Counted from the stretch's first letter, positions 15,871 to 27,558 are shown. The stretch is DNA of 64,000 nucleotides from Actinokineospora enzanensis DSM 44649 (GCF_000374445.1 NZ_KB894408.1:116892-180891), one strand, 5' to 3'. A program made the numbers and translations. Notes: generated from the letters alone by a model not told the origin.

Positions 15871-16467
15871 ATGGCCGAACGGGTTCGGCGGATCGCGGGC
15901 GGGGCCGGGACCGAGCAGGTGCCGCCCGAACCCGAGGCCCTGTTGCTGCTGGTGGCGCGCGGGGACGAGGGCGCCTTCGAGCGGCTGTACGACCTGGTGT
16001 CGGGGCCGGTGTTCGGCCTGGTCCGGCGGATCGTGCGGGACCCGGCGCAGTCGGAGGAGGTGACCCAGGAGGTGCTGTTGGAACTGTGGCGCACCGCCGC
16101 GCGGTACAGCCCGGACCGGGGCAGCGCCATGACCTGGGTCATGACCCTGGCACACCGTCGCGCGGTCGACCGGGTGCGGTCCGCGCAGTCGGCCACCGAC
16201 CGGGAGGACCGAGCGCACCGACGCGAGGCCACCAGACCGTTCGACGAGGTGGCCGAGCAGGTGAGCACGCGGCTGGAACACGAACAGGTGCGCCGCTGCC
16301 TGTCCTCGCTCACGGATCTGCAGCGGGAGTCGGTGGAACTGGCCTACTACCGGGGGCTGACCTACCGGGAAGTGGCGGAACTGCTGGACACCCCGCTGGG
16401 GACGATCAAAACCAGACTGCGGGACGGCCTCATCCGCCTGCGCGACTGCCTGGGGGTGGCCCGATGA
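15871..16467 (+). CDS. sigK: ECF RNA polymerase sigma factor SigK
   Basis: A 198-residue ECF sigma factor. Region 2 spans ~35-100 (FERLYDLVSGPVFGLVRRI, EEVTQEVLLELWR, WVMTLAHRRAVDRVR) and region 4 spans ~140-190 (CLSSLTDLQRESVELAYYRG, EVAELLDTPLGTIKTRLRDG). The immediate downstream RskA-type gene with ATGA overlap identifies the SigK (ECF19) group. Start uncertain: ATG 15871 gives the family length; GTG 15844 has the better Shine-Dalgarno sequence. In mycobacteria SigK drives a small redox-linked regulon. Confidence 0.88.
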   Translation: MAERVRRIAGGAGTEQVPPEPEALLLLVARGDEGAFERLYDLVSGPVFGLVRRIVRDPAQSEEVTQEVLLELWRTAARYSPDRGSAMTWVMTLAHRRAVDRVRSAQSATDREDRAHRREATRPFDEVAEQVSTRLEHEQVRRCLSSLTDLQRESVELAYYRGLTYREVAELLDTPLGTIKTRLRDGLIRLRDCLGVAR

Positions 16468-17186
16468 CCGCCGACATCCACGCGCTGACCGGCGCCTACG
16501 CCCTGGACGCGATCCCGGACGTGGAACGCGCCGCGTTCGAGCGCCACCTGGCCGAGTGCGACTCGTGCGCGCAGGAGGTCCGTGAGCTGCAGGCCACTGC
16601 CGCCCGGTTGGGCTCGGCGGCCGCCGTACCGCCGCCGCCGGAGCTGAAGGCCCGTGTTCTCGCGCGTGTCTCCCAGGTTCGCCAGCTGCCGCCGGTGGTT
16701 CTGCCCCGACAGGGCAGCCGGTCGTGGCCGCTGCGGGCTACCGGGTTCGCGGCCGCCGTGCTGTTGGTGGTGTCGGTGTCGCTCGGGGTGCTGTTGGTTC
16801 GGAGCAACAGCGACCTGGACTCGGAGCGGACGCAGAACAGTGCGCTGACGGGGCTGTTGTCCGCTTCCGATGCCCGGATCGGCTCCGGGACGGCGGCCGG
16901 TGGGACCAATGCCACGATCGTGGTGTCCCGGTCGCGGGGGCAGGTCATGGTGATGGCCGATCATGTGCCGCCCGCGCCCGCGGGGAAGGTCTATCAGGGG
17001 TGGCTGATGGGCGAGGGCGAGCCCCGCTCGCTCGGCCTGCTCAACCCGGACGCGGCCGGTCGCATGTCCATGTTGGACAGCCGGGACCTGTCGGGCGCCC
17101 GGCAGTTCGGGATCAGCGTGGAGGCGGCGGGCGGATCGACTACGCCGTCCAGCGACATCATGATGAGTATGGCGCTGCCCGGGTAG
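16464..17186 (+). CDS. rskA: Anti-sigma-K factor RskA
   Basis: A 240-residue membrane protein. The N-terminal cytoplasmic domain has a zinc anti-sigma signature H28-x3-C32-x2-C35 (HLAECDSC). One transmembrane helix lies at ~92-112 (AAAVLLVVSVSLGVLLV). The outer domain (VMADHVPPAPAGKVYQGWLM, GISVEAAGGS) is the conserved RskA C-terminal domain. It sequesters SigK at the membrane and is degraded by regulated proteolysis upon signal. Its ATG overlaps the sigK stop (ATGA), giving translational coupling and equal stoichiometry. Confidence 0.9.
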   Translation: MTADIHALTGAYALDAIPDVERAAFERHLAECDSCAQEVRELQATAARLGSAAAVPPPPELKARVLARVSQVRQLPPVVLPRQGSRSWPLRATGFAAAVLLVVSVSLGVLLVRSNSDLDSERTQNSALTGLLSASDARIGSGTAAGGTNATIVVSRSRGQVMVMADHVPPAPAGKVYQGWLMGEGEPRSLGLLNPDAAGRMSMLDSRDLSGARQFGISVEAAGGSTTPSSDIMMSMALPG

Positions 17187-17225
17187 GGACTGCTCGCCTG
17201 CGGCACCGCGCGGGTTTGTGCGGGT

Positions 17226-17271
17226 GGAATGACTTTGCGTGGGCCCCTCGGGACCCACGCAAAGTCATTCC
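17226..17271. terminator. Bidirectional terminator between rskA and the CGL-like gene
   Basis: A perfect 18-bp stem (GGAATGACTTTGCGTGGG and its complement) with a 10-base loop lies between two convergent genes. There is no U-tract, as is common in actinobacteria. Confidence 0.75.
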
Positions 17272-17272
17272 G

Positions 17273-18352
17273 TCAGCCCTGCTCCAGCGCCGCCAGCACA
17301 TCGGCCACCAGGTCGTCGGCGTCCTCACACCCGCACGAGAACCTCAACAACCCCTCCCCCACCGGATCCCCCCACTGCGCCCGTCGATCCGCGTTCGAGT
17401 GCAACCCCCCGAAGCTCGTCATGGCCGACACCCACCGTGCGGACGCCACAAACTTCTCCGCGGCAGCGGCCGACTCAAGCTCGAACGACACCACTCCCCC
17501 GAACCGCCGCATCTGCCGTGAAGCCACCGCGTACGAGGGGTCATGCGGCGACCCCGGCCACCGCACCCACCGAACCCGGGGGTGCGCACGCAACACCTCA
17601 TATACAGCCGCGGCGTTCTCCGCCTGCCGCGCCAGCCGGAGATCCAACGTGCCCAGCCCCCGATGGGCCAACCATGCCTCGAACGGACCAGGGATCGCCC
17701 CGCTGACAGTGCGCTCCGCGCGCAGTCTGTCGATCAACGACACATCGGCGGTACTCACATGGCCCAACAGGACATCGCTGTGCCCGGACAGTGCCTTCGT
17801 GTCGCTGGCCAGGGTGATGTCCGCGCCGAGCTCCAACGGCCGCTGCCCCAACGGCGTCGCCGTCGTGTTGTCCACCGCCACGAGGGCGCCCGCCCGGTGC
17901 GCGAGCGCGGACACCGCCGCGATGTCGCAGACGTCGAGGCCCGGGTTGGACGGTGTTTCCAGTAACACCAGGCGCGCGCCGGAAACCATGTCCTCGGTCC
18001 ACCGCGCGGCCGTGGGAACCTCGCGGACGGTCACCTCCAGGTGGTCCCGGACGTAGGACCGGATCAGGAAGTAGCCGTCCGCCGGGAGGACCACCGTGTC
18101 ACCCGTGCGGAGAACCGTCCGCAGCACGGACGAGACCGCCGCCATCCCCGAGGCGTACACCACGCACTCGCCGCCGTCCAGGTCGCCGATGGCGGATTCC
18201 AGGGCCTGCCAGGTGGGGTTGGCCGCGCGGCCGTAGAAGTCCGGGCCGCCCAAGTGGAACTGCGAGGTCAGCACCGGCTGCGGCGGCACCGGACCGCCCG
18301 GCACCCCGGCGGGCTGGCCCGCGTGCACGCAGCGGGTTCCGTCGCCGGTCAC
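17273..18352 (-). CDS. Cystathionine gamma-lyase-like PLP enzyme
   Basis: A 359-residue fold-type I PLP enzyme of the Cys/Met metabolism family. [10 protein letters not shown] (~72-81) is the PLP phosphate loop, [11 protein letters not shown] (~162-172) the Asp contact and [15 protein letters not shown] (~182-196) holds the PLP lysine near 185. Slightly shorter than E. coli MetB/MetC (~390). Reaction could be cystathionine gamma-lyase or another C-S lyase. It follows gpsA with a GTGA overlap (18349-18352), so translation is coupled to a lipid-metabolism gene, an odd pairing; the nearby cysteine dioxygenase hints at sulfur amino-acid catabolism. Confidence 0.82.
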   Translation of the reverse strand: MTGDGTRCVHAGQPAGVPGGPVPPQPVLTSQFHLGGPDFYGRAANPTWQALESAIGDLDGGECVVYASGMAAVSSVLRTVLRTGDTVVLPADGYFLIRSYVRDHLEVTVREVPTAARWTEDMVSGARLVLLETPSNPGLDVCDIAAVSALAHRAGALVAVDNTTATPLGQRPLELGADITLASDTKALSGHSDVLLGHVSTADVSLIDRLRAERTVSGAIPGPFEAWLAHRGLGTLDLRLARQAENAAAVYEVLRAHPRVRWVRWPGSPHDPSYAVASRQMRRFGGVVSFELESAAAAEKFVASARWVSAMTSFGGLHSNADRRAQWGDPVGEGLLRFSCGCEDADDLVADVLAALEQG

Positions 18353-19362
18353 CGTTCCGGCCTCAGTTTGCGGCCGATGAGCTGGCCCGCCATCTCGTGC
18401 GGGTCGAAGCCGTCGTGGCAGACGCGGTGCACCACCTCGGTGATCGGCATCTCCACACCGTGCCGCACGGCCAGTTCCCGGATGGACGAACAGGACTTCA
18501 CGCCCTCGGCGACCTGTCCGCCCACCGCGGCCTGGGCCTGGGTCATGGTCTCGCCGCGGCCGAGCCGGGCGCCGAAGGTGCGGTTGCGGGAGAGCGGCGA
18601 CGAGCACGAGGCGACCAGGTCGCCCAGGCCCGCCAGGCCCGCGAAGGTCATCGGGTCGGCGCCGAGGGCCGCGCCAAGCCTGCCGATCTCGGCCAGGCCG
18701 CGGGTCATCAGCGTGGCCAGGGTGTTGGCGCCGAAGCCGAGGCCGTCGGCCATGCCGCAGGACAGCGCGATGACGTTCTTGCCCGCGCCGCCGAGCTCGC
18801 AGCCGACCACGTCGGTGATCGTGTACGGCCGGAAGTAGCCGGTGGTGCAGGCGCGCTGCACGGCGACCGCGCGGTCGTGGTCGCGGCAGGCGATGACGGT
18901 GGCGGTCGGCTGCTCCGCGGCGATCTCCTTGGCCAGGTTGGGCCCGGACACCACGGCGACCTGGTCCTCGGCCACCCCGGTGACGTCCACCACGACCTCG
19001 CTCATCCGCTTGAGCGTGCCCAGTTCCACGCCCTTGGCCAGGCTCACCAGGGTGGCGTCCGGCCGCAGCAGGCCGCGCCACGCGGTGAGGTTGTGCCGGA
19101 GCACCTGGCTGGGCACCGCGAGCACGACCGTGTCCGCGCCGTCCAGCGCCACCCGCGGGTCCGATGTGGACCTCAGGGTGCCGGGCAGCCGGACACCGGG
19201 CAGGTAGGCGCCGTTGACCCGGGTCTCGGCGATCTCCTCGGCCAGGTCCCGGCGGCGCGCCCAGAGGGTGATCTCGCGGCCGGTGTCGGCCATCACCTTG
19301 GCGAACGTGGTGCCCCACGATCCCGCGCCCATCACGGTGATCCCGCCGCCCGCGGTGGACAC
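18349..19362 (-). CDS. gpsA: NAD(P)H-dependent glycerol-3-phosphate dehydrogenase
   Basis: A 337-residue protein of normal length. The Rossmann loop GAGSWGTTF is at 12-20, followed by LAVPSQVLR (~81-89), [10 protein letters not shown] (~107-116), [12 protein letters not shown] (~136-147) and [17 protein letters not shown] (~187-203) with the catalytic lysine. It reduces dihydroxyacetone phosphate to glycerol-3-phosphate for phospholipid synthesis. The GTG start is 2 bases after the plsC stop, so plsC-gpsA-CGL form one operon. In M. tuberculosis ddl normally separates thiL from gpsA; no ddl is seen here. Confidence 0.95.
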   Translation of the reverse strand: MSTAGGGITVMGAGSWGTTFAKVMADTGREITLWARRRDLAEEIAETRVNGAYLPGVRLPGTLRSTSDPRVALDGADTVVLAVPSQVLRHNLTAWRGLLRPDATLVSLAKGVELGTLKRMSEVVVDVTGVAEDQVAVVSGPNLAKEIAAEQPTATVIACRDHDRAVAVQRACTTGYFRPYTITDVVGCELGGAGKNVIALSCGMADGLGFGANTLATLMTRGLAEIGRLGAALGADPMTFAGLAGLGDLVASCSSPLSRNRTFGARLGRGETMTQAQAAVGGQVAEGVKSCSSIRELAVRHGVEMPITEVVHRVCHDGFDPHEMAGQLIGRKLRPER

Positions 19363-19364
19363 GG

Positions 19365-20216
19365 TCAGCTCGCCCCGTCGCCCGCGGCAGGATCGACCGA
19401 CCCGGTGGACCCGGTCGGCTCGGCAGGCTTGGCGGACTTGGCCGGTTCAGTTGACGCAGCCGGTTCAGTGGACACGGCCGGTTCAGTTGACGCGGCAGGT
19501 TCGGCGGGCTTGGGGCGCCGGGGCGGGCGGTAGAACTCCTCGGGCGCGGTCTCCCCGCGCACCTCGGCCAGCAGTGCTCGCACCTCGGTCATCAACAGGT
19601 AGGTGACGTCGCGCAGCAACCGGTTGGTGACCGGCTGCCCGCGGTAGGCGGACAGGTCCACCGGGTCGCCGACCAGCGTGACGACCTCCTTGCGCGGCAG
19701 CGGGCGGAACTTCTTCGTGTATCCGTCCCAGATCCTGTTGGTGCCCCAGCGCGCGGCCGGGATGACCGGCGCGTCGGTCTCCAGCGCCAGCCGGGCGACG
19801 CCGGTGTGCGGGCGCATCGGCCAGCCGTCCGGGTCCTTGGTGATGGTGCCCTCGGGGTAGATGAGCACCAGTTTGCCCTCGCGCAGCGCGTCGTGCGCGG
19901 CGCGCAGGCTGTCCCGGGCCTCCGCGGCGCCGCGGTAGACCGGGATGCCGCCGGACCCGGCGAGCATCTTCCCGAACACCGGCACCTTGAACAGGCTGTC
20001 CTTGGCCATGAACCGGGGCACCCGCCCGTTGCGGTGCACCATCACCGCGTCGTTGGGCGGGTCCAGGTGGGAGATGTGGTTCATCACCAACAGGCCCGCT
20101 CCCTCCCGGGGCAACTTCTCCGCGCCGCGGTAGGTGCGCTTGCCCAGCCAGCTCAGCGGGTAGAACACGACCGCGGCCGCGCCCACCCAGAACCCGCCCT
20201 TCTCCCGCTTGCCCAA
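19365..20216 (-). CDS. plsC: 1-acyl-sn-glycerol-3-phosphate acyltransferase
   Basis: A 283-residue PlsC-family acyltransferase. The catalytic HX4D motif is in [13 protein letters not shown] (~43-55), and YPEGTITKD (~117-125) is the glycerophosphate-binding motif. A hydrophobic segment near 9-25 may anchor it. It makes phosphatidic acid; the downstream gpsA supplies the glycerol-3-phosphate precursor. Start is taken as TTG at 20216 because GGGAG lies 7 bases upstream and no ATG/GTG suits. The last ~55 residues are a Pro/Ala/Ser/Thr tail built on a six-residue repeat (EPAAST), unlike the family core. Confidence 0.88.
   Translation of the reverse strand: MGKREKGGFWVGAAAVVFYPLSWLGKRTYRGAEKLPREGAGLLVMNHISHLDPPNDAVMVHRNGRVPRFMAKDSLFKVPVFGKMLAGSGGIPVYRGAAEARDSLRAAHDALREGKLVLIYPEGTITKDPDGWPMRPHTGVARLALETDAPVIPAARWGTNRIWDGYTKKFRPLPRKEVVTLVGDPVDLSAYRGQPVTNRLLRDVTYLLMTEVRALLAEVRGETAPEEFYRPPRRPKPAEPAASTEPAVSTEPAASTEPAKSAKPAEPTGSTGSVDPAAGDGAS
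19442..19495 (-). repeat. Three tandem 18-bp coding repeats in the plsC tail
   Basis: Three 18-base units encode [18 protein letters not shown] in the disordered C-terminal tail. Likely slippage-prone. Confidence 0.7.
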
Positions 20217-20343
20217 ATCCGAACTCCCATCCGTCCGAGAACACCGGTGCCGACCTGGTGAGTCTTCCTGGCGGGTCCGGCGGCGGTCCAGACGGGGTGG
20301 TCGCGCGTGCACCGGATCGGGGACGGCCGGCAGTATCGGACGG

Positions 20344-20982
20344 GTGGGGAGCCTGGTGGGTCTGGTCGTGCCGGTGAAGCACCTGGACCGGGCGAAGTCC
20401 CGGTTGCGTGGCGCGGTCCCGGGCGGCGCGGTCGAGCACCGCGCGCTGGTGCTGGCCGTGGTGACGGACACGGTCACCGCCGCGCTGGCCGCGCCCGGGG
20501 TGGGTCGGGTGCTGGTGGTGTGCGAGGACGAACGGGTGGTGGCCGCGTTCGCGGGCACCGGCGCGGAGTGCGTGGACGAACGCGGCCTGCCCGGTCTGAA
20601 CGCGGCGCTGCGCTTCGGCGCCGCGCGGCTGCGCGCGGACGATCCGACGGGTGTGGTGGGAGCGTTGCAGGCGGACCTGCCCGCGCTGCGGCCCGAGGAC
20701 CTGGCGGCGGCGGTGGCCGAGGCCGACGGCAGGCGCGCGTTCGTGCCGGACCGTCCGGGCACCGGCACCGCGTTGTTGTTGAGCGCCCGGGGAGCGGCGC
20801 TGTCGCCCCGGTTCGGCGCTGGTTCGGCGGCGGCGCACGGGGTCGACGCGGTGCGCGTGGCGGAGGCGGCCGCTCGACTGCGTTGCGATGTGGACACCCC
20901 GGGTGACCTGCGGCTGGCACAGGCCCTCGGACTGGGCAGGCGGACCGCCCGGCTGGTGCTCGCCACAGCCGATCCGGCCTGA
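20344..20982 (+). CDS. cofC: Phosphoenolpyruvate / 2-phospho-L-lactate guanylyltransferase (F420 biosynthesis)
   Basis: A 212-residue nucleotidyltransferase. [17 protein letters not shown] at the N-terminus is the hallmark GTP-binding loop of CofC/Fbi[16 protein letters not shown] (~100-114) holds the metal-binding Asp, and [15 protein letters not shown] (~130-144) is the substrate loop. It activates the phospho-acid that becomes the side chain of coenzyme F420; in mycobacteria the substrate is phosphoenolpyruvate (FbiD). Position between plsC/gpsA and ppk1 equals fbiD in M. tuberculosis. GTG 20344 chosen; another GTG 15 bases later is possible. Confidence 0.88.
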   Translation: MGSLVGLVVPVKHLDRAKSRLRGAVPGGAVEHRALVLAVVTDTVTAALAAPGVGRVLVVCEDERVVAAFAGTGAECVDERGLPGLNAALRFGAARLRADDPTGVVGALQADLPALRPEDLAAAVAEADGRRAFVPDRPGTGTALLLSARGAALSPRFGAGSAAAHGVDAVRVAEAAARLRCDVDTPGDLRLAQALGLGRRTARLVLATADPA

Positions 20983-21066
20983 TCACCGGGGTCGTCGAGG
21001 GGTCGACACGCGGAGAATTCACGGTCGTGTAGCCCGCGGGGATGCGCTATTCCGGCCGCGGTGCAT

Positions 21067-21072
21067 GACAAT
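21067..21072 (+). promoter_or_regulatory. Candidate -10 (GACAAT) of a leaderless ppk1 mRNA
   Basis: GACAAT ends 7 bases before the GTG at 21080. The same hexamer and spacing occur before the GNAT gene at 11568. Confidence 0.35.
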
Positions 21073-21079
21073 GGGAACC

Positions 21080-23383
21080 GTGAGCACGGAGAGCACCCAG
21101 GCCCGGGACCAGGCCCCAGCGACCAGCACCGACGACGCCGACGCCGGATCGGCGGGCGGCACGCCGGAATCGCGCGGGGTGCCCTCCCCGCCGCCCGCGG
21201 TCACCCCCGCTGCCGCGGCCACCGACCTGCCCGACGACCGCTACCTCAACCGCGAACTGTCCTGGTTGGACTTCAACGCCCGGGTGCTGGCGCTGGCCGA
21301 GGACGCCTCGCAGCCGCTGCTGGAGCGGGCCAAGTTCCTGGCCATCTTCGCCTCGAACCTGGACGAGTTCTACATGGTGCGGGTGGCCGGGCTGAAGCGG
21401 CGGAACGAGACGGGCCTGTCGGTGCGCAGCGCGGACGGCCTGACCCCGCGCGAGCAGCTGGCCTACATCGCCAAGCGCAACCAGGAGCTGGTCGACCGGC
21501 ACGCGCGCACCTTCGAGGAGCAGGTGCGGCCCGCGCTGGCCGAGCGCGGCATCCGGATCCTCACCTGGACACAGGTCACCGACGAGGAGCGCGGCAGGCT
21601 TTCCACCTACTTCCGGGAGCAGGTCTTCCCGGTGCTGACGCCGCTCGCGGTGGACCCGGCGCACCCGTTCCCCTACATCTCCGGCCTGTCGCTGAACCTG
21701 GCGGTGACGGTGCGCGACCCGGAGGGCGGCACCGAGCGCTTCGCCAGGGTGAAGGTGCCGGACAACGTGCCGCGGCTGGTGCCCATCGACCGCAGCGCGG
21801 ACGAGCAGGTGGCGATCTTCCTGCCGCTGGAGGAGCTCATCGCCGCGCACCTGGACTCGTTGTTCACCGGCATGGACGTCACCGAGGTGCACGCGTTCCG
21901 GGTGACCCGCAACGCCGACCTTGAGGTCGAGGAGGACCGGGACGAGGACCTGCTCAAGGCACTGGAGCGGGAGCTGGCGCAGCGCCGGTTCGGACCGTCG
22001 GTGCGGCTGGAGATCGCCGCCGACATGAGCGAGCACATGCTGGAACTGCTGCTGCGCGAGCTGGAGGTGCACCCCGGCGACGTGGTCATCGTGCAGGGCG
22101 GGGAGAACACCGACGAGCACGCCGACTCCGCCGAGGACGAGGACAGTGACACAGCGGACCGGGACACAGCGGACCGGGACGCCCCGCGCAGGCGCGGACG
22201 CGCGCTGCTGGACCTGTCGTGCCTGTGGCAGATCTACGGCGTGGACCGCAAGGAGCTCAAGGACCCGCCGTTCGTCCCGGCCACGCACCCGGCGTTCGGC
22301 GAGCGGGAGACGCCCAAGAGCATCTTCGCCACCCTGCGCGAGGGCGACGTGCTGGTGCACCACCCGTACGACTCGTTCTCCACCAGCGTGCAGCGGTTCG
22401 TCGAGCAGGCGGCGAGCGACCCGCACGTGTTGGCCATCAAGCAGACTCTTTACCGCACCTCCGGCGACTCGCCCATCGTGGACGCGCTGATCGACGCGGC
22501 CGAGGCGGGCAAGCAGGTGGTGGCGCTGGTGGAGCTGAAGGCGCGGTTCGACGAGCAGGCCAACATCAAGTGGGCGCGGGCGCTGGAGAAGGCGGGCGTG
22601 CACGTGGTCTACGGCCTGGTGGGCCTCAAGACGCACTGCAAGACCGCGCTCGTGGTGCGCCAGGAGGGCGCCACGATCCGCCGCTACTGCCACATCGGCA
22701 CCGGCAACTACAACCCGAAGACCGCGCGGCTCTACGAGGACGTGGGCCTGCTCACCGCCGAGCCGTCCATCGGCGCCGACCTCACCGACCTGTTCAACGT
22801 GCTCACCGGCTACGCCAGGCAGGACACGTACCGCAGCCTGCTGGTCGCCCCCTACGGCGTGCGGCGCGGGATCGTGGAACGGATCGAGCAGGAGATCGAG
22901 CACCACCGGGCCGGGCGCGCCGCGGGCATCCGGATCAAGGTGAACTCCCTGGTGGACGAACAGGTCATCGACGCGCTCTACGGGGCGTCGCAGGCCGGCG
23001 TGCCGGTCGACGTGGTGGTGCGCGGGATCTGCGCGCTGAAGCCCGGCATCCCCGGGCTGAGCGAGAACATCCGGGTGCGCTCCATCCTGGGCCGGTTCCT
23101 GGAGCACTCGCGGGTGTTCAACTTCCTCGGCGCGGCCGAGTACTGGATCGGCAGCGCGGACATGATGCACCGCAACCTCGACCGCCGGGTCGAGGTGCAG
23201 GTCCGGGTCACCGACCCGCGGCTGACCGCGCAGCTGGACGCCATCCTCGACTCGGCGCTGGACCCGTCCACCCGGTGCTGGGTGCTGGCCGCCAACGGTG
23301 AATGGGAACCCTCGCCCGCGGCCGGTTCCACGGTGCGCGACCACCAGGCGGAGCTGCTGGCCCGGCACCGCGCGCTCGGCTGA
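21080..23383 (+). CDS. ppk1: Polyphosphate kinase 1
   Basis: A 767-residue protein. After a ~45-residue Ala/Pro-rich, disordered N-terminal extension come [15 protein letters not shown] (~57-71) and [15 protein letters not shown] (~94-108) of the N and head domains; the phosphorylated catalytic His is in [16 protein letters not shown] near 538, and [17 protein letters not shown] near 690 holds the second conserved His. An acidic low-complexity insertion ([14 protein letters not shown]) lies near 345-365. The enzyme reversibly polymerises ATP gamma-phosphate into polyphosphate. GTG 21080 (leaderless) is preferred; an ATG at 21065 adds 5 residues. Confidence 0.94.
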   Translation: MSTESTQARDQAPATSTDDADAGSAGGTPESRGVPSPPPAVTPAAAATDLPDDRYLNRELSWLDFNARVLALAEDASQPLLERAKFLAIFASNLDEFYMVRVAGLKRRNETGLSVRSADGLTPREQLAYIAKRNQELVDRHARTFEEQVRPALAERGIRILTWTQVTDEERGRLSTYFREQVFPVLTPLAVDPAHPFPYISGLSLNLAVTVRDPEGGTERFARVKVPDNVPRLVPIDRSADEQVAIFLPLEELIAAHLDSLFTGMDVTEVHAFRVTRNADLEVEEDRDEDLLKALERELAQRRFGPSVRLEIAADMSEHMLELLLRELEVHPGDVVIVQGGENTDEHADSAEDEDSDTADRDTADRDAPRRRGRALLDLSCLWQIYGVDRKELKDPPFVPATHPAFGERETPKSIFATLREGDVLVHHPYDSFSTSVQRFVEQAASDPHVLAIKQTLYRTSGDSPIVDALIDAAEAGKQVVALVELKARFDEQANIKWARALEKAGVHVVYGLVGLKTHCKTALVVRQEGATIRRYCHIGTGNYNPKTARLYEDVGLLTAEPSIGADLTDLFNVLTGYARQDTYRSLLVAPYGVRRGIVERIEQEIEHHRAGRAAGIRIKVNSLVDEQVIDALYGASQAGVPVDVVVRGICALKPGIPGLSENIRVRSILGRFLEHSRVFNFLGAAEYWIGSADMMHRNLDRRVEVQVRVTDPRLTAQLDAILDSALDPSTRCWVLAANGEWEPSPAAGSTVRDHQAELLARHRALG

Positions 23384-23386
23384 GCC

Positions 23387-24298
23387 GTGCCGCACGAGGA
23401 GGACCGGCGGCAGATCCGGGCCGCGGGCGCCGTGCTCTGGCGCCCGTCGCCCGGTTCGGACGGTCCTGAGGTGGCGGTGGTGCACCGGCCGCGCTACGAC
23501 GACTGGAGCCTGCCCAAGGGGAAGCTCGACCGGGGCGAGACGGTGCACGCCGCGGCGGTGCGCGAAGTGGCCGAGGAGACCGGTTTCGCGGCCGTGCTGG
23601 GCAGGCACCTGGCCCGGGTCGGCTATCCGGTGCCGGGCGGTGACAAGACGGTCGAGTATTTCGCCGCGCGGGCCGCGGGCGGCGGGTTCACGCCGAACGA
23701 GGAGGTCGACCGGCTGCGCTGGCTGCCGGTGCCGGAGGCCGCCGAGCTGGTGACCTACCCGCACGATCGGGTGGTCCTGCACCGGTTCGCCGAGGTTCCG
23801 CCCGCGACGGTGACCCTGCTGCTGGTGCGGCACGCGCACGCGGGCCGCAAACAACTGTGGACCGGGCCGGACGACGAGCGGCCGCTGTCGCCGACCGGCC
23901 GGGCGCAGACCGAGGCGCTGACACGGCTTCTGCCGCTGTTCGGACCGGACCGGGTGCACGCGGTCCCCAAGCTCCGGTGCGTGGCCACAGTGGCGCCGCT
24001 GGCCGGGTTGCTGGGTGTCCCGATAGTCGAGGAACCGGTGCTCGCGGAACACACGCACGAGCGGACCGGCCCGGCGGTGGCCCGGGTGCGCGAGATCGCC
24101 CGCGCGGGCGGCACACCGGTGGTGTGCAGCCAGGGCGGGGTGATCCCGGACGTGGTCCTGGCGCTGCTGGCGGACCTGGGCGGTTCCGCTGTGGAGGCGA
24201 CGGCGGTGCGCAGCCGCAAGGGAAGTGTCTGGGTGCTGACGTTCACCCCGGACGGACGGCTGGCCGCCGCCGACTACCTCCGGCCCGCCTCGTCCTGA
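23387..24298 (+). CDS. mutT1: Nudix hydrolase / histidine phosphatase fusion (MutT1-like)
   Basis: A 303-residue two-domain protein. Residues 1-~140 are a Nudix domain whose Nudix box spans ~45-66 (starts GKLDRGET, ends REVAEETG). Residues ~145-303 are a histidine phosphatase domain with the RHG-type motif LLVRHAHAG (~145-153). The combination and the place directly after ppk1 match mycobacterial MutT1, which hydrolyses 8-oxo-dGTP and diadenosine polyphosphates. In the phosphatase domain the usual RHG is RHA. GTG start, 3 bases after ppk1, so the two are co-transcribed. Confidence 0.88.
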   Translation: MPHEEDRRQIRAAGAVLWRPSPGSDGPEVAVVHRPRYDDWSLPKGKLDRGETVHAAAVREVAEETGFAAVLGRHLARVGYPVPGGDKTVEYFAARAAGGGFTPNEEVDRLRWLPVPEAAELVTYPHDRVVLHRFAEVPPATVTLLLVRHAHAGRKQLWTGPDDERPLSPTGRAQTEALTRLLPLFGPDRVHAVPKLRCVATVAPLAGLLGVPIVEEPVLAEHTHERTGPAVARVREIARAGGTPVVCSQGGVIPDVVLALLADLGGSAVEATAVRSRKGSVWVLTFTPDGRLAAADYLRPASS

Positions 24299-24435
24299 CC
24301 CGCCCACCTGCCGATCCTGCCCGTTCGCCCGGCCCGGTCGCGGTTTCCCGCTGCCGGGCCGCGAACCTTGTGGGCGCTCGGCCACTTCCGCAGGCCAGGC
24401 CCGTTCATCCCACCCCTGACAGGGGATCCCGGACA

Positions 24436-24476
24436 CGCGAGAGCCCCGCACGGGGGAAGCGTGCGGGGCTCTCGCG
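24436..24476. terminator. Bidirectional terminator between mutT1 and hupB
   Basis: Perfect 17-bp stem (CGCGAGAGCCCCGCACG and complement) with a 7-base loop between convergent genes; no U-tract. Confidence 0.8.
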
Positions 24477-24532
24477 ATGTGCTCAAACCACTGGCGACCC
24501 GGGGGCCGCCGAAGACCGTGCGACGCGGCGAC

Positions 24533-25201
24533 TTACTTCTTGGTCGCCTTGGCGGTCGCCCGAGGCGTGGTGCTCTTGGCGGCCGTCGTCTTCTTGGCCG
24601 CGGGCTTCGCCGCCGCCGTGGTGGTCTTCTTCGCGGCGGTGGTCTTGGCCGCCGTGGTCTTCGCCGCGGTGGCCTTGGGGGCCGCCGCCTTGGTCGCGGT
24701 CGTCTTGGCCGCCGTGCTCGCCGCGCGGGTGCGCGTCGTGGTGGCCTTCGCCGCCGTGGTCGCCGCCGCGGGCTTCGCCGCCGCCGCGCGGGTGCGCGTG
24801 GTGGTGGTGCGCGTGGTGGCGGCGGGCTTCGCCGCTGCGGTGCGGGTCGCGGCCGCGCGGGTGGCGGTGGTCGCCGTGCGCGTGGTGCCCGCGGTCGACC
24901 GGGTGGCCGCGACCTTGGGCAGCTTCTTCGCCCCGCTCACGACCTCCTTGAACATCGTGCCCGCGCGGAAGGCGGGCACGTTGGTCTTCTTGACCTTGAC
25001 CGTCTCACCGGTGCGCGGGTTGCGCGCGGTGCGGGCGGCACGCGCGCGCTTCTCGAACACGCCGAAGCCGGTGATGTTGACCTTCTCGCCCTTGTTGACC
25101 GTGCGAACGATCACGTCGACGAGCCCGTCGACCGCGGCGCCCGCGGCCTTCTTGTCGCCAAGGCGCTCGGTCAACGCCTCGATGAGTTGGGCCTTGTTCA
25201 C
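24533..25201 (-). CDS. hupB: Histone-like DNA-binding protein HU with long Lys/Ala tail
   Basis: A 222-residue protein. Residues 1-~92 are a canonical HU fold ([61 protein letters not shown]). Residues ~105-222 are an unstructured tail of Lys, Ala, Thr and Arg with PAAK/KTTA repeats, like mycobacterial HupB and streptomycete HupS, which resembles eukaryotic histone H1. It compacts the nucleoid; the tail controls DNA affinity and can be acetylated. GTG start with GGAGG 8 bases upstream. Lies between mutT1 and leuD as in M. tuberculosis. Confidence 0.95.
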   Translation of the reverse strand: MNKAQLIEALTERLGDKKAAGAAVDGLVDVIVRTVNKGEKVNITGFGVFEKRARAARTARNPRTGETVKVKKTNVPAFRAGTMFKEVVSGAKKLPKVAATRSTAGTTRTATTATRAAATRTAAAKPAATTRTTTTRTRAAAAKPAAATTAAKATTTRTRAASTAAKTTATKAAAPKATAAKTTAAKTTAAKKTTTAAAKPAAKKTTAAKSTTPRATAKATKK

Positions 25202-25421
25202 CCTTCAGTCCTCCGTAAGAGAGCCACACTGCCGTTTACGGCCGATTCAGGCCGACTTCTGGCAAAGATAGGCCCAAATGCGCGCGATTACCACGCGACG
25301 CGCCCGATTTTTCGTTGCCGCATGCGGGCTCCACCCCTGCCGGGGGGCCGAATCGGAGGTTTTCGGGCGTCGCGCGGGGGTTTGGCGGGCCGCTGCGAGG
25401 GGGCGCGGCTGGGGTTGTGGA

Positions 25422-25453
25422 GGGGGTTCAGGGCGGGGCCTGCCGGAACCCCC
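25422..25453 (-). terminator. Candidate terminator after leuD
   Basis: Inverted repeat GGGGGTTC / GAACCCCC with further inner pairing, 33 bases after the leuD stop. No U-tract. Confidence 0.45.
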
Positions 25454-25485
25454 GGTGTGCGAAGGGGATTCCGGCCGGGGCCGGA

Positions 25486-26088
25486 TCAGGCGCTCGCGAT
25501 CGGCGTCGTGACCGGCAGGTAAGTGGCCCTGGCCTGCTCGAACTCGCCGATCCCTGCCTCGTGGCGCAGCGTCAGGGCGATGTCGTCGAGCCCTTCCAGC
25601 AGCCGCCAGCGGGTGTAGTCGTCCACGCTGAACGGGGCGGTGAAGTCCTTGGCGCGGACGGTCTTCGCGGACAGGTCGACCGTGACCTCCGTCCCAGGCT
25701 CGGATTCGAGCAGCTTCCACAACAGTTCGATGTCGGACTGCTCGCACTGGGCGGCCAGCAGGCCCGCCTTGCCGGCGTTGCCACGGAAGATGTCGGCGAA
25801 CCTGGCCGAGACGACGACCCGGAAGCCGTAGTCCGACAGCGCCCAGACGGCGTGCTCGCGGGACGAGCCGGTGCCGAAGTCCGGCCCGGCGACGAGCACG
25901 CTGCCCGCCCGGTAGGGCTCCTGGTTGAGCACGAACTGCTCGTCCGCCCGCCAGGCGGCGAACAGCCCGTCCTCGAACCCGGAGCGGGTCACCCGCTTCA
26001 GGTAGACCGCCGGGATGATCTGGTCGGTGTCCACGTTGGACCGCCGCAGCGGCACCCCGACACCGGTGTGGGTGGTGAACGGCTCCAT
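25486..26088 (-). CDS. leuD: 3-isopropylmalate dehydratase small subunit
   Basis: A 200-residue swivel-domain protein: [15 protein letters not shown] (~19-33), [17 protein letters not shown] (~68-84) and [17 protein letters not shown] (~95-111) are the family hallmarks. With LeuC it isomerises 2-isopropylmalate, and in this organism probably citramalate as well. The ATG has GAGGGT upstream, overlapping the end of leuC, so leuCD form one operon. Confidence 0.96.
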   Translation of the reverse strand: MEPFTTHTGVGVPLRRSNVDTDQIIPAVYLKRVTRSGFEDGLFAAWRADEQFVLNQEPYRAGSVLVAGPDFGTGSSREHAVWALSDYGFRVVVSARFADIFRGNAGKAGLLAAQCEQSDIELLWKLLESEPGTEVTVDLSAKTVRAKDFTAPFSVDDYTRWRLLEGLDDIALTLRHEAGIGEFEQARATYLPVTTPIASA

Positions 26089-26099
26089 GTGATCTACCC

Positions 26100-27542
<1,443 letters not shown>

Positions 27543-27558
27543 CGGTGATCACCATCAG

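Noticed and set aside
21047-24451. Minus-strand 1134-codon open frame
   Set aside because: Antisense to ppk1 and mutT1, whose motifs are unmistakable.
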